Source: Bacillota bacterium (GTDB taxonomy: Bacteria > Bacillota > Clostridia > Lachnospirales > Lachnospiraceae). Taken from it: a stretch of 45,430 bases of DNA. The number at the start of each line of letters is the position of its first letter. Position 1 is the first letter of the stretch. The notes below the pieces were generated by a model, which saw nothing but the letters and a program-made list of their open reading frames with translations, had not been told where the DNA came from and made no database searches. Positions 7,920-16,552 of this stretch are shown here, piece by piece. The stretch lies in assembly GCA_023411225.1 (NCBI GenBank), contig JAEYPA010000135.1:1-45430 (forward strand), given 5' to 3'. The position numbers and the translations under genes are program-made.

Positions 7920-8552
7920 TTAAAATGCTCCTTCCTTCATAGCTTTTAATTCTGCTATAATCGCCTCTATAAATATCTGATTTCTCTCAACCTTACAGTG
8001 TTGCTGTTGAATCAGCTGATGCGTATGTTCTACACATTCCTCCAAGTCATCATTTATAATCAGATAATCATAGTGTGACATATAACTAGCTTCTTCGTAA
8101 GCCCTTAATAGTCTTTTACTTATGGTCCCCATGGTCTCAGTACCACGTCCAATAAGACGTTTTTTAAGCTCCATAATACTTGGTGGTGTTACAAACAAAA
8201 GTAAGGCATCCGAAAACAGCTCCTTCACTTTTAGGGCTCCTTGTATCTCAATCTCTAAGATAACGTCTCTACCCTGCTCCAGTTGCTCCTCTACATAAGC
8301 TTTAGGGGTCCCATAATAATTCCCCACATATTCTGCCCACTCAATTAATTCACCGTTCTTTATCATACTCTCAAATTCTTCTCTTGTCAAAAAGAAATAC
8401 TCTCTACCATGAACCTCACCTTCACGAGGAGATCTAGTAGTAGCAGAAATAGAAAGTTGATATTTATATTTACTCAACAGCGCCTTCATCAAGGTACCTT
8501 TACCTGCACCAGAAAATCCAGAAACAATAGTTAAAACACCTTTTCTACTCAT
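7920..8552 (-). CDS. gmk: Guanylate kinase
   Basis: Phosphorylates GMP to GDP with ATP in the cytoplasm. The 210-residue protein has P-loop SGFSGAGKGTL (about 11-21), GMP-binding TTRSPREGEVHGREYFF and WAEYVGNYYGTP, and lid GRGTETMGTISKRL. The ATG at 8552 is preferred: a GTG three codons earlier lies within the ribosome site AAAGGTG. The start overlaps the remA stop by 8 bases, and rpoZ follows by 1 base, so remA, gmk and rpoZ are tightly coupled. Confidence 0.95.
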   Translation of the reverse strand: MSRKGVLTIVSGFSGAGKGTLMKALLSKYKYQLSISATTRSPREGEVHGREYFFLTREEFESMIKNGELIEWAEYVGNYYGTPKAYVEEQLEQGRDVILEIEIQGALKVKELFSDALLLFVTPPSIMELKKRLIGRGTETMGTISKRLLRAYEEASYMSHYDYLIINDDLEECVEHTHQLIQQQHCKVERNQIFIEAIIAELKAMKEGAF

Positions 8553-8832
8553 TATCTTCACCTTTCAACACTTGGGTACTCATCTCAGTCTCAACTTTAA
8601 GATTTACACGTCCAGCTATTGTTTCCGGTAATAAAGCAGATAACATCAGGTGACCACTATCCATAACAATCACCGCTCTAGTTCTTCTTCCGCAGGTGGC
8701 ATCCACAGCTAATCCACTATCTTTTGCACTTTGTACCATTCGTTTCACCGGTGCAGCCTCAGGACTAATAATGCCAACAATTCTATCTACATTAACAATA
8801 TTACCAAATCCTATGTTTATTAATCGGTTCAA
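8545..8832 (-). CDS. remA: RemA-family DNA-binding regulator (DUF370)
   Basis: A 95-residue protein with the family signature NRLINIGFGNIVNVDRIV and DATCGRRTRAVIVMDSGH. In Bacillus, RemA is a small DNA-wrapping activator of matrix and osmoprotection genes; in Clostridia it is conserved in this position but its targets are not established. A TTG start at 8832 fits best: it gives the normal family N-terminus and follows AGGGTGA by 5 bases. Earlier in-frame TTG (8850) and GTG (8841) codons lie within yicC or the ribosome site. The gene starts 10 bases after the yicC stop. Confidence 0.9.
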   Translation of the reverse strand: MNRLINIGFGNIVNVDRIVGIISPEAAPVKRMVQSAKDSGLAVDATCGRRTRAVIVMDSGHLMLSALLPETIAGRVNLKVETEMSTQVLKGEDNE

Positions 8833-8842
8833 TCTCTTCACC

Positions 8843-9721
8843 CTATTCAATATTTTGAATCTGTTCGCGAATCTTCTCTATCTCAGTCTTAATATCAATC
8901 GCCGTATTGGATACTTCTAAATCAGTGGCCTTGGATAAAATGGTATTAGCCTCACGATTCATTTCCTGCGCAATAAAATCAAGCTTTCTTCCTACACTAT
9001 TGCCTTCGTTTAAGGTACTCTTGGTATGATTTATATGACTCTTTAAACGAACAGTTTCTTCATCCACACAAATCTTATCAGAATAAATAATCAATTCAGT
9101 AGCCAGAACCGCCTCATCAATCTTAGTATCTCCCAAAAGTTCCTGAACCTTATTCATAAGCTTTTCTCGATACTCCTTGATAATCTGTGGTTCACGTTCT
9201 TCAATGAAATCTACCTTAGAATTAATAGCATCTAATTTCAGGAAAATATCATTTTTAAGATGCTCTCCTTCAAGTATTCTAGTTTCTACAAAGCGCTCAC
9301 ACGCTTCAATAATCGCACCTTCCATAAAGCTCCATATCTCTTCTTCATCAATATCCTGTTCCTCTAGGGTAAATACCTCAGGATATCTAGATAAGGCAGA
9401 CGCTTTCATGTCATTCTCTAAACCAAAATCATCACTTAACTTCTTTATATTTGCATAATATGCTCTGGCAATATCCTCATTGTATTTCACACTGACCTTA
9501 CTTTCAGTGTAATCTTCATAGTTAATAAAAACATCTACTTTTCCTCGTTGAATATATTGCTTCAGCAAGTTACGGATGGCAGCCTCAAAGAAGCTAATCT
9601 TTTTTGGCATCTTAATTGTGATATCACAATATCTATGATTTACTGCCTTAATCTCCACAATAATCTTCCTACTTTGAGTAGAATGCTCACTTCTACCAAA
9701 GCCTGTCATACTTTTAATCAT
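8843..9721 (-). CDS. yicC: YicC family endoribonuclease
   Basis: A 292-residue soluble protein opening with the family signature MIKSMTGFGRSE and containing VEIKAVNHRYCDI; the C-terminal DUF1732 half has RKLDFIAQEMNREANTI and KTEIEKIREQ. YicC proteins are endoribonucleases reported to affect small-RNA turnover in E. coli. GAAGGTAG precedes the ATG. It is the first gene of yicC-remA-gmk-rpoZ, transcribed from the promoter at 9788-9816. Confidence 0.93.
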   Translation of the reverse strand: MIKSMTGFGRSEHSTQSRKIIVEIKAVNHRYCDITIKMPKKISFFEAAIRNLLKQYIQRGKVDVFINYEDYTESKVSVKYNEDIARAYYANIKKLSDDFGLENDMKASALSRYPEVFTLEEQDIDEEEIWSFMEGAIIEACERFVETRILEGEHLKNDIFLKLDAINSKVDFIEEREPQIIKEYREKLMNKVQELLGDTKIDEAVLATELIIYSDKICVDEETVRLKSHINHTKSTLNEGNSVGRKLDFIAQEMNREANTILSKATDLEVSNTAIDIKTEIEKIREQIQNIE

Positions 9722-9787
9722 GATGGCTACCTTCTTCGTTGTTATTTAACCTTTTTTGATGACATAAAATTTGTCCAAACATAATTA

Positions 9788-9816
9788 ATTATATTAAAAC
9801 TTACCTCCTAAGTCAA
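9788..9816 (-). promoter_or_regulatory. Promoter of the yicC-remA-gmk-rpoZ operon
   Basis: TTGACT (9811-9816), exactly 17 bases, TATAAT (9788-9793). The leader to yicC is about 60 bases. Confidence 0.85.
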
Positions 9817-9876
9817 GTAAGAGTACCCAGCACAGTAACCTCAAATTCCCTTGAAAAACCTGATTCTTAGACAAAT

Positions 9877-10689
9877 CTATATCAAAGTCATCAAATACTG
9901 TAACCCATATATAACCAAATCAGATAATAAGAAACACATTAATATGCCCGACATTGTAAATCCACCACGCATAACTATTACTTTCACCAAATCATCGTTA
10001 GACAATTCAGATTCTCCAGGATATACAATCTTACTTTCCATATGCGAAATATAGAGATAGTTGGCAAACATTCCGACTCCTACATCCACTAACATATACA
10101 AGATAGCCCAAGGAATCATTAAGGATTGAATATTTGAGTTTGCCATATTGTTATAAAGGTTATATCCTACCAAGGTAAACATTGCCTTACTGAACATAGC
10201 CAGTATCCCATATGCATACATTTTACGGCTAAAGAACCAATATACATTGAGGAAAAAGGCAGCCCAATTCCAACTTATTTTTTTCTTTGTTTCCTGTAAT
10301 TTTGTATAATATTTTTCATAATAAGTAACCCTTTGCCCGAAAAAGACCTTTCTTGCTTCTTCCTTCGATGTGATCTTTGGAAGACTGACTGATCCCATAG
10401 GTAAGCCAAAAAATGAAGCTTTTTTATCCTCTTCTACGTTCTCGTGATTTGATTTTGCAGAATTATTCTCCTGTTGAGATCTATAATATACATTAGGGTC
10501 AAAACTCTCTGATTGATGCTCTTCCATTTTATGTTCCTCTGCCAAAAATTCCTTTGGAATCTCATCATTTACGGAATTTTGGCTATGATCTATTGGCATC
10601 CAGCTTTCCCCAGAGCTCTCCTGATTGTTATTAATAGGTTGTTCTTCAAGGGAAACCTTATTATTTTCATAATTATTTTCACTATTCAT
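9877..10689 (-). CDS. DUF2628 membrane protein with long disordered N-terminus
   Basis: A 270-residue protein. The first 130 or so residues are polar and low-complexity (runs of N, E, S and Q, such as NNNQESSGES), likely disordered and cytoplasmic. The rest carries the DUF2628 pattern KISWNWAAFFLNVYWFFSRKMY, followed by about three or four hydrophobic helices (YGILAMFSKAMFTLVGY, IPWAILYMLVDVGVGMFANYLYI, GGFTMSGILMCFLLSDLVIYG). Function unknown. The ATG at 10689 follows AGGAGG by 8 bases; an open frame extends 31 codons upstream without a ribosome site and across the promoter. It is a single gene divergent from rqcH. Confidence 0.8.
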   Translation of the reverse strand: MNSENNYENNKVSLEEQPINNNQESSGESWMPIDHSQNSVNDEIPKEFLAEEHKMEEHQSESFDPNVYYRSQQENNSAKSNHENVEEDKKASFFGLPMGSVSLPKITSKEEARKVFFGQRVTYYEKYYTKLQETKKKISWNWAAFFLNVYWFFSRKMYAYGILAMFSKAMFTLVGYNLYNNMANSNIQSLMIPWAILYMLVDVGVGMFANYLYISHMESKIVYPGESELSNDDLVKVIVMRGGFTMSGILMCFLLSDLVIYGLQYLMTLI

Positions 10690-10715
10690 AAGCTTTCCTC
10701 CTATGCTATTATTTA

Positions 10716-10743
10716 ATGATACCTTATTTTTGTAGTACGTCAA
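10716..10743 (-). promoter_or_regulatory. Promoter of the DUF2628 gene
   Basis: TTGACG (10738-10743), 16 bases, TATCAT (10716-10721). It lies inside the open frame upstream of the chosen start, which supports that start. Confidence 0.65.
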
Positions 10744-10854
10744 GAAAAATTGTGTGAAAATTATATAAACATTTGCCCCCACCTAAGATTATTGAAATAA
10801 ATGATACCCTATGATAGAATTAGCTTCATAAGTTTAGTTTTAAGGAGAATAACT

Positions 10855-12603
10855 ATGGCATTAGACGGCATTGTAGTATCTAGTATAGTAGCACAGCTTA
10901 GTAACACCTTAGTAAATGGCCGCATTAATAAGATTGCGCAACCGGAAAAGGATGAACTATTGTTCACTATAAAAAATAATAAAGAGCAATACAGACTGCT
11001 AATTTCAGCAAGCGCCAGCTTGCCGCTTATCTATCTTACAGAAAACAACAAGCAAAGTCCTCTTACGGCTCCAAACTTCTGTATGCTACTTAGAAAACAT
11101 CTAAATAGTGCAAAAATCATATCTATCACTCAACCGGGACTGGAGCGAATCATTAATATAGAGATCGAGCATCTCAATGAATTAGGCGATGTATGCATCA
11201 AGCATCTGATGATTGAGCTTATGGGAAAGCACAGTAACATTATCTTCTGTGATTCAGAAATGGAGATTGTAGACAGTATCAAACATATTTCCGGATTAGT
11301 CAGCTCAGTTCGAGAAGTACTACCTGGACGCCCATATTTTGTTCCTCATACCACAGATAAGTTAGATCCACTTACCCTATCTTTTTTAGACTTTAAGAAT
11401 CTTATTTTAAAAAAACCCCTGCCCCTTTGCAAAGCATTATATACCTCATTGACCGGCTACAGTCCTCTTATTTCCAATGAGCTTTGTTACCGGGCTGGCT
11501 TAGACAGTGGTCTTTCTGCTGTTGCTTTAAACGAATGCGAAAGTCTCCGTCTTTACACAGAGATTAATCATTTGTCAGAGGACATTAAAAACTCCAATTA
11601 TTTACCTACTATTATATATGAAGGAAAGGAACCTTTGGAATTTTCCTCTACCTCTTTAACCTGTTATTCAGGAAAGACTACAAAGGAATTTTCTTCTATC
11701 TCGCAGGTATTAGAAACCTATTATGCAGACAAGAATACAATAAGTAGAATTAAACAGAAATCTACTGACTTACGTCGTATCATTAGTAATTCAATTGAAC
11801 GAAATGTCAAAAAATATGATTTACAATTAAAACAACTAAAGGACACTGAAAAACGGGATAAATTCAGAATATACGGAGAAATGATCAATACCTATGGTTA
11901 TAATCTTCCAGAAGGCAGTAAAGAACTGGTCTGTACCAATTACTACACCAATGAAGAGATTAAAATCCCACTGGATAAGGATTTAACACCTTCTGAAAAC
12001 GCCAAAAAATATTTTGACCGTTACAATAAGCTAAAGCGTACCTTTGAAGCATTAAGTACGCAGATTATGGAGACAAAGGCTGAATTAGATCACTTGGAAT
12101 CCATTAGCACTTCCCTGGGCTTTGCCTTATCCGAGGATGATTTGGTTCAAATCAAAGAGGAACTAATCGAATGCGGAGAAATGAGACGGAAGGCCACCAG
12201 TGGAAAGCCTGGCAAAAAGGTAAAAATCAACAGTAAGCCATTTCACTATATTTCATCCGATGGCTACCATATGTATGTAGGAAAAAACAACTACCAGAAC
12301 GAAGAACTCACCTTTAAATTCGCCACTGGCAATGACTGGTGGTTCCATGCGAAGCAGATGCCGGGTTCCCATGTCATTGTCAAATCTAATGGAGATGAGC
12401 TTCCAGATCGTACCTTTGAGGAGGCAGGCCGATTAGCAGGCTATTATTCTAAAGGAGCCAATGCTCCTAAGGTTGAAATTGATTATACCCAGAAGAAAAA
12501 TGTCAAAAAGCCAAATGGCGGGAAACCTGGATTTGTGGTTTACTATACCAACTATTCCCTCCTAATTGAACCGGACATTTCAAATATTACAAAAGCTGAC
12601 TAA
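10855..12603 (+). CDS. rqcH: Rqc2-type ribosome quality-control factor (RqcH, NFACT family; FbpA-like)
   Basis: A 582-residue NFACT protein: NFACT-N at the start (MALDGIVVSSIVAQL, FCMLLRKHLNSAKI, LMIELMGKHSNIIF), a central coiled-coil region (about 300-430), and C-terminal NFACT-R (FHYISSDGYHMYVGKNNYQNE, then NDWWFHAKQMPGSHVI). RqcH binds stalled 50S subunits carrying peptidyl-tRNA and directs alanine tailing for degradation; older annotations call it fibronectin-binding protein A. The ATG at 10855 follows AAGGAG by 7 bases; an 18-codon in-frame extension upstream has no ribosome site. A PHP-domain gene follows after 17 bases. Confidence 0.92.
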   Translation: MALDGIVVSSIVAQLSNTLVNGRINKIAQPEKDELLFTIKNNKEQYRLLISASASLPLIYLTENNKQSPLTAPNFCMLLRKHLNSAKIISITQPGLERIINIEIEHLNELGDVCIKHLMIELMGKHSNIIFCDSEMEIVDSIKHISGLVSSVREVLPGRPYFVPHTTDKLDPLTLSFLDFKNLILKKPLPLCKALYTSLTGYSPLISNELCYRAGLDSGLSAVALNECESLRLYTEINHLSEDIKNSNYLPTIIYEGKEPLEFSSTSLTCYSGKTTKEFSSISQVLETYYADKNTISRIKQKSTDLRRIISNSIERNVKKYDLQLKQLKDTEKRDKFRIYGEMINTYGYNLPEGSKELVCTNYYTNEEIKIPLDKDLTPSENAKKYFDRYNKLKRTFEALSTQIMETKAELDHLESISTSLGFALSEDDLVQIKEELIECGEMRRKATSGKPGKKVKINSKPFHYISSDGYHMYVGKNNYQNEELTFKFATGNDWWFHAKQMPGSHVIVKSNGDELPDRTFEEAGRLAGYYSKGANAPKVEIDYTQKKNVKKPNGGKPGFVVYYTNYSLLIEPDISNITKAD

Positions 12604-12620
12604 GCAGAGAGGAGCTTTCT

Positions 12621-13427
12621 ATGATTACTGCAGATTATCATGTTCACACTAGCTTTTCCTCAGACTCTGATGCACCTATGGAATCCATGATAGAAAAAGC
12701 CATATCTCTTGGTTTTACACGGATTTGTATCACTGATCACATGGATTATGATTTTCCTATCACCAACAATCTTCCCTTCCTCTTTGATCCGGAGGCTTAT
12801 GTTCATAAGATTTCTGCATTAAAGAAGCAATATAGGGACCAAATTAAACTTTGCATGGGAATAGAATGCGGAATGAGGCCTTACCTTGCTGAGCGTTACA
12901 ATAACTTGCTCCATCAATATAATTTTGATTTTGTCATTGCCTCTAGTCATTTGGTTGGTGATATAGATATGTATTACCCAGAGAATTGGGAAGGCATCTC
13001 GGAAGAGGAAGGATATCGTATTTATTTTGAAACTATTCTAGATATCATCAACAGTTTTGACAACTTTGATGTATATGGTCATTTAGATTACATCATTCGC
13101 TATGGTCCTTCTAAAGGAGCTAATTATAATTATGAGTTGTATCGGGATTTATTTGATGAAATCTTAAAGAAGATTATCTCCATGGGTAAAGGTATTGAAG
13201 TAAATACCGCCGGCTATAAATATGGTCTTGGCAGGCCCAACCCTTCCCCGGAGATTCTAAAACAGTATAAAGAACTAGGTGGTACCATCTTAACCATAGG
13301 CTCTGATGGCCACAAGCCGGAGCATCTTGCTTACGATTTTAACGAAGCAAGAAAACTCTTATTAAGCCTTGGTTTTACTCAGTACACAGTCTTTGAAAAT
13401 AGAAAACCTATCTACTTAGACTTATAA
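12621..13427 (+). CDS. Histidinol-phosphatase (HisJ/HisK-type PHP family)
   Basis: A 268-residue PHP-domain phosphoesterase. Metal ligands are visible: DYHVHTSFSSDSDAPM (His7, His9), CITDHMDY (His41), the ECGMRP glutamate, SSHLVGDIDMY, and VYGHLDY with SDGHKPEHL near the end. This is the pattern of class III histidinol-phosphatases, which produce histidinol in histidine synthesis. No other his genes are nearby, so the true substrate could be another phosphomonoester. AGAGAGGAG precedes the ATG, 17 bases after rqcH, so the two are probably cotranscribed. Confidence 0.82.
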   Translation: MITADYHVHTSFSSDSDAPMESMIEKAISLGFTRICITDHMDYDFPITNNLPFLFDPEAYVHKISALKKQYRDQIKLCMGIECGMRPYLAERYNNLLHQYNFDFVIASSHLVGDIDMYYPENWEGISEEEGYRIYFETILDIINSFDNFDVYGHLDYIIRYGPSKGANYNYELYRDLFDEILKKIISMGKGIEVNTAGYKYGLGRPNPSPEILKQYKELGGTILTIGSDGHKPEHLAYDFNEARKLLLSLGFTQYTVFENRKPIYLDL

Positions 13428-13431
13428 AATA

Positions 13432-13974
13432 TTATATTTCATAGGTTAATATAACTTCGCCCTCTAAGGTCTTTATGGTAAAGCAGTTATTTTCATAAAT
13501 CATATAACTGTTAGGATTTCCTTCTTTTGGAATGGATACCGATCCCGGATTCAAATAATGAATACTATGTTCCTTCACTGCTTTTAGCACATGGGTATGA
13601 CCATGGATTAGCAAGTCTCCTTCCCTTAATGGTGGTAGTCTGTCCAAATTATGGTTATGTCCATGAGTAATAAAAGCAGTTTTTCCGTCTAAAAACAACA
13701 GCATATAATCAGCCATTACTGGAAAATCAAGTACCATCTGATCCACTTCCGCTTCACAATTCCCTCTTACACAGAAGAGTTCCTCTTTATTAGCATTAAG
13801 TAGCGTGGTTACCTCCTTTGGGGCATATTCCCTTGGCAGATCATTGCGTGGACCGTGATAAAGAAGATCTCCTAATAGTATCATTTTCTCTGCTTGTTCC
13901 CTATGATAAGCCTCTATTAATTTTCTACAATAATAAATAGAGCCGTGAATATCTGATGCAAATAACAATTTCAT
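13432..13974 (-). CDS. YfcE/MJ0936-type metallophosphoesterase
   Basis: A 180-residue calcineurin-like phosphodiesterase, close to the 184 residues of E. coli YfcE. Metal-binding motifs run in order: DIHGS (8-12), GDLLYHGPRN (35-44), RGNCEAEVD, THGHNHNLDRLP and HGHTHVL. Such enzymes hydrolyse phosphodiesters in vitro; the natural substrate is unknown. It is convergent with the PHP gene, the stops being 4 bases apart, with no room for a separate terminator. GGAG lies 10 bases before the ATG. Confidence 0.88.
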   Translation of the reverse strand: MKLLFASDIHGSIYYCRKLIEAYHREQAEKMILLGDLLYHGPRNDLPREYAPKEVTTLLNANKEELFCVRGNCEAEVDQMVLDFPVMADYMLLFLDGKTAFITHGHNHNLDRLPPLREGDLLIHGHTHVLKAVKEHSIHYLNPGSVSIPKEGNPNSYMIYENNCFTIKTLEGEVILTYEI

Positions 13975-14080
13975 ATTGCTAAGTCTCCTGTACTATTTAA
14001 ATAATCGTAGTTATTGTACAATAGGATGCCAAATTTGTCTATCATATATACATTTGGGTGAATGAGCTCTAAAAAGGAAT

Positions 14081-14103
14081 GGCTTCCTAAAAATCAGGAA
14101 GCC
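14081..14103 (-). terminator. Terminator after the FliD-like gene
   Basis: GGCTTCCT pairs with AGGAAGCC around a 7-base loop; on the minus strand CTTTTT follows after ATTC. It sits 12 bases past the stop at 14116. Confidence 0.72.
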
Positions 14104-14115
14104 AAGGAAATGTTC

Positions 14116-14841
14116 TTATATAGAGGTATTGATTCTATTATACAAGCTGGTCAGATCGTACGAACCCGTCTTTGTATAGATTTTCGTTCCAACTGCCTGT
14201 GCTGATGCACTAGCTATACCACTGGCCTTCCCAGCAGTTTTCGAAGCGAAGGAATTAAAGCCTGTAAACAAAGTCGTAAGCTCGCTTAAATCAGCCTTCA
14301 TCAGCGTAGCTTCGTCTACAGAAATCTTATTGTCAGATCCGATGGTAATTCCAGCTTTAGACAAACTATTTTTATAAGCTGAGGTTTGGTTCGTCATAAA
14401 TAAAGTTATTCGAAGAACACTAGCCGCATCCACTTCACCTGCTGCTTCTATCGTATCGTTATAACTATTTACAAAACCTTTTACCGCCTTAGTGATAGCT
14501 TCTCGATCATAATCCTTGGTGGTACTAGTGGTCCCTGTTTTGTCATCCTTGGTGGTAATCTCTTTTTTTTCAAACAAAGTACCGGAAGTCAGCTTTTGGG
14601 CTGCTTCACTCAAGGCATCCGCACTACTATTTACTTCAAGCAGAGACCTTTTCTCTACGGAATCTACATTCTTATTAGTCGAAGTTGTAGCAGCCTTCTG
14701 TTCTGCATAATAGCTGCGTAATAACTTTTTATAGCTTCCGGTTCTAAGTGAAGAATAATCTCCTAAAGAACTATATAGATCAAAACCTCTAGGGGTAGTA
14801 TTATAGCTACCAAACAAATAGGAAATACTATTGGTTGACAT
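14116..14841 (-). CDS. Orphan FliD-like (flagellar cap-related) protein
   Basis: A 241-residue, Ser/Thr/Ala-rich secreted-type sequence without cysteine, signal peptide or membrane helix, the composition of proteins exported by the flagellar route. AITKAVKGFVNSYNDTIEAA and GITIGSDNKISVDEATLMKA, then LTTLFTGFNSFASKTAGKAS resemble the C-terminal half of FliD (cap) proteins, where a coiled region follows a NKLSVDEAKL-like strand. It is too short to be a full FliD. A sigma-28-type promoter lies upstream. The ATG at 14841 follows AAAGGAGG by 7 bases; a start seven codons earlier lies before it. No flagellar genes neighbour it. The flagellar link is inference. Confidence 0.6.
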   Translation of the reverse strand: MSTNSISYLFGSYNTTPRGFDLYSSLGDYSSLRTGSYKKLLRSYYAEQKAATTSTNKNVDSVEKRSLLEVNSSADALSEAAQKLTSGTLFEKKEITTKDDKTGTTSTTKDYDREAITKAVKGFVNSYNDTIEAAGEVDAASVLRITLFMTNQTSAYKNSLSKAGITIGSDNKISVDEATLMKADLSELTTLFTGFNSFASKTAGKASGIASASAQAVGTKIYTKTGSYDLTSLYNRINTSI

Positions 14842-14918
14842 TATGCTTCCTCCTTTCCTCAATAATCATTTCTACATAAGAACGTTGTAAGTCTCAAACT
14901 TCTAGCCCTTCCTATTAA

Positions 14919-14945
14919 TTATCGACATATTATAATTATTTTTTA
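14919..14945 (-). promoter_or_regulatory. Sigma-28 (SigD/FliA-type) promoter
   Basis: TAAA (14942-14945), exactly 15 bases, GTCGATAA (14919-14926). The Bacillus motility sigma factor consensus is TAAA-N15-GCCGATAA/T, so only one base differs. It lies about 75 bases before the FliD-like gene. Confidence 0.7.
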
Positions 14946-14950
14946 AGATA

Positions 14951-14978
14951 AAAGCACAATGTTTATGCAACTTGCTTT
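14951..14978 (-). terminator. Weak terminator after mnmA
   Basis: AAAGCA and TGCTTT (minus strand) form the base of an imperfect stem followed by TATCTT, just after the mnmA stop. It overlaps the upstream edge of the sigma-28 promoter. Confidence 0.4.
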
Positions 14979-14982
14979 GATG

Positions 14983-16059
14983 TTATAATATAGTGCCCCC
15001 ACCTACAACATAATCACCATCATAAAATACCACCGCTTGTCCGGGTGTTATTGCCCGAACAGGTTCTTTAAAGATACATTCCACCTGATCTTCTTCTATT
15101 TTTCGGATAACAGCTTCTGCACCTTTATGGCTATATCTTATCTTGGCAGTCACCTGCATGTCTTCATCCAGATCTTCTATTGTCATAAAATTCAACTTAT
15201 TGCAAATAAGTCTATCAGAATATACATCTTCTGCATTACCTATTACTACTTCATTGGTCTCAGGGCGAATGGCTACAACAAACACAGGATGTCCCATACT
15301 TAAGTTCAATCCTTTTCTCTGACCAACAGTGTAATGAATGATTCCCTTATGAGTACCAATTACCTGTCCCTCTGGCGTTACAAAATTACCACTTTCTGTC
15401 TTTTTCCCAGTGTTCTCTTCAATAAACCTAGCATAATTATTGTCGGATACAAAACAGATTTCCTGACTATCCGGCTTATTGGCTACTTTAAGTCCGATTT
15501 TATCTGCAATCTCGCGAATCTGGTCCTTGGTATACTCCCCAACAGGCATCAATGTATGGCTTAACTGGTACTGTGTTAGATTGTATAAGGCATAGGTCTG
15601 ATCCTTTGCTGCAGTGGCAGATTTCTTCAAAGTATACCGTCCATTAGGAAGTTTCACTACTCTGGCATAATGTCCGGTGGCAATATAGTCTGCTCCTATT
15701 TCCAGTGAACGCTTAAGAAGTGATTCCCATTTCACATAACGGTTACAAGCAATACATGGATTCGGAGTATGTCCTTTCATATATTCTTCAATAAAATAAT
15801 CGATTACACTATTCTTAAATTCGTCACGAAAATTCATTACATAGTATGGAATTCCAATATCAGCAGCTACACGTCTAGCATCTTCTACTGCGCTAAGACC
15901 ACAACAGCCTCCATTTTCCTCCAGGGAGCAGGTATCCTCAGTTTGCCAGATCTGCATCGTCACTCCTATGACATCATAGCCTGCTTCTTTTAGCAAATAG
16001 GCTCCTACTGAGGAATCCACTCCACCGGACATACCTATTACAACCTTTTTCTTCTCCAT
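14983..16059 (-). CDS. mnmA: tRNA-specific 2-thiouridylase
   Basis: Thiolates U34 of tRNA-Lys, -Glu and -Gln, taking sulfur from a cysteine desulfurase. The 358-residue protein has PP-loop GMSGGVDSSVGAYLL (9-23), the first catalytic cysteine in HTPNPCIACNRYVKW (about residue 102), the second in KPDSQEICFVSDNNYARF (about residue 200), and the C-terminal VGQRKGL domain. AAAGGAG precedes the ATG. It is the last gene of iscR-iscS-iscU-mnmA, which puts the sulfur donor IscS in the same transcript. Confidence 0.95.
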   Translation of the reverse strand: MEKKKVVIGMSGGVDSSVGAYLLKEAGYDVIGVTMQIWQTEDTCSLEENGGCCGLSAVEDARRVAADIGIPYYVMNFRDEFKNSVIDYFIEEYMKGHTPNPCIACNRYVKWESLLKRSLEIGADYIATGHYARVVKLPNGRYTLKKSATAAKDQTYALYNLTQYQLSHTLMPVGEYTKDQIREIADKIGLKVANKPDSQEICFVSDNNYARFIEENTGKKTESGNFVTPEGQVIGTHKGIIHYTVGQRKGLNLSMGHPVFVVAIRPETNEVVIGNAEDVYSDRLICNKLNFMTIEDLDEDMQVTAKIRYSHKGAEAVIRKIEEDQVECIFKEPVRAITPGQAVVFYDGDYVVGGGTIL

Positions 16060-16086
16060 CCGAGTACTCCTTTAAGTGACTGGTTA

Positions 16087-16530
16087 TTAGTACTGATCTG
16101 CAACGTTTTCTTCATCTTCATGAATATCACTCTTTGGTTTCTTTAAGCCTTCAATCTTAATTCCATTTTTCTCAGCGTAATCCCAAAGTGCTGCATGAAT
16201 AGCCTCTTCCGCAAGCAAAGAACAATGTACCTTTACAGGTGGAAGTCCATCAAGAGCTTCCATAACTGCTTTATTGGTAACCTTAAGGGCTTCTTCAATA
16301 CTAAGGCCTTTAACAAGCTCAGTTGCCATACTACTGGTTGCAACTGCTGCTCCACAACCAAAGGTCTTAAACTTACATTCTCTAATAATTCCATTTTCAT
16401 CAATGTCCAGATACATTCTCATGATATCTCCACATTTTGCATTACCAACAGTACCTACACCGCTAGCATTTTCTATCTCACCAACATTTCTTGGATGTTG
16501 GAAATGGTCCATTACTTTCTCACTGTACAT
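16087..16530 (-). CDS. iscU: NifU/IscU-type Fe-S cluster scaffold
   Basis: A 147-residue NifU-N domain protein that builds Fe-S clusters from sulfur supplied by IscS. The three ligand cysteines are Cys33 (NAKCGDIM), Cys59 (TFGCGAAVA) and Cys103 (VHCSLLAEEA). A charged tail of about 20 residues (SDIHEDEENVADQY) follows the domain. TTTAGGAGG precedes the ATG. It lies between iscS (22 bases) and mnmA (27 bases). Confidence 0.94.
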   Translation of the reverse strand: MYSEKVMDHFQHPRNVGEIENASGVGTVGNAKCGDIMRMYLDIDENGIIRECKFKTFGCGAAVATSSMATELVKGLSIEEALKVTNKAVMEALDGLPPVKVHCSLLAEEAIHAALWDYAEKNGIKIEGLKKPKSDIHEDEENVADQY

Positions 16531-16552
16531 AATACTACCTCCTAAAATTAGT

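Noticed and set aside
10793..10815. Promoter TTGAAA and TATGAT for rqcH
   Set aside because: Spacing is only 11 bases, too short for a sigma-A promoter.
11000..12600. True fibronectin-binding surface protein
   Set aside because: No signal peptide or anchor; NFACT-N and NFACT-R motifs fit RqcH.
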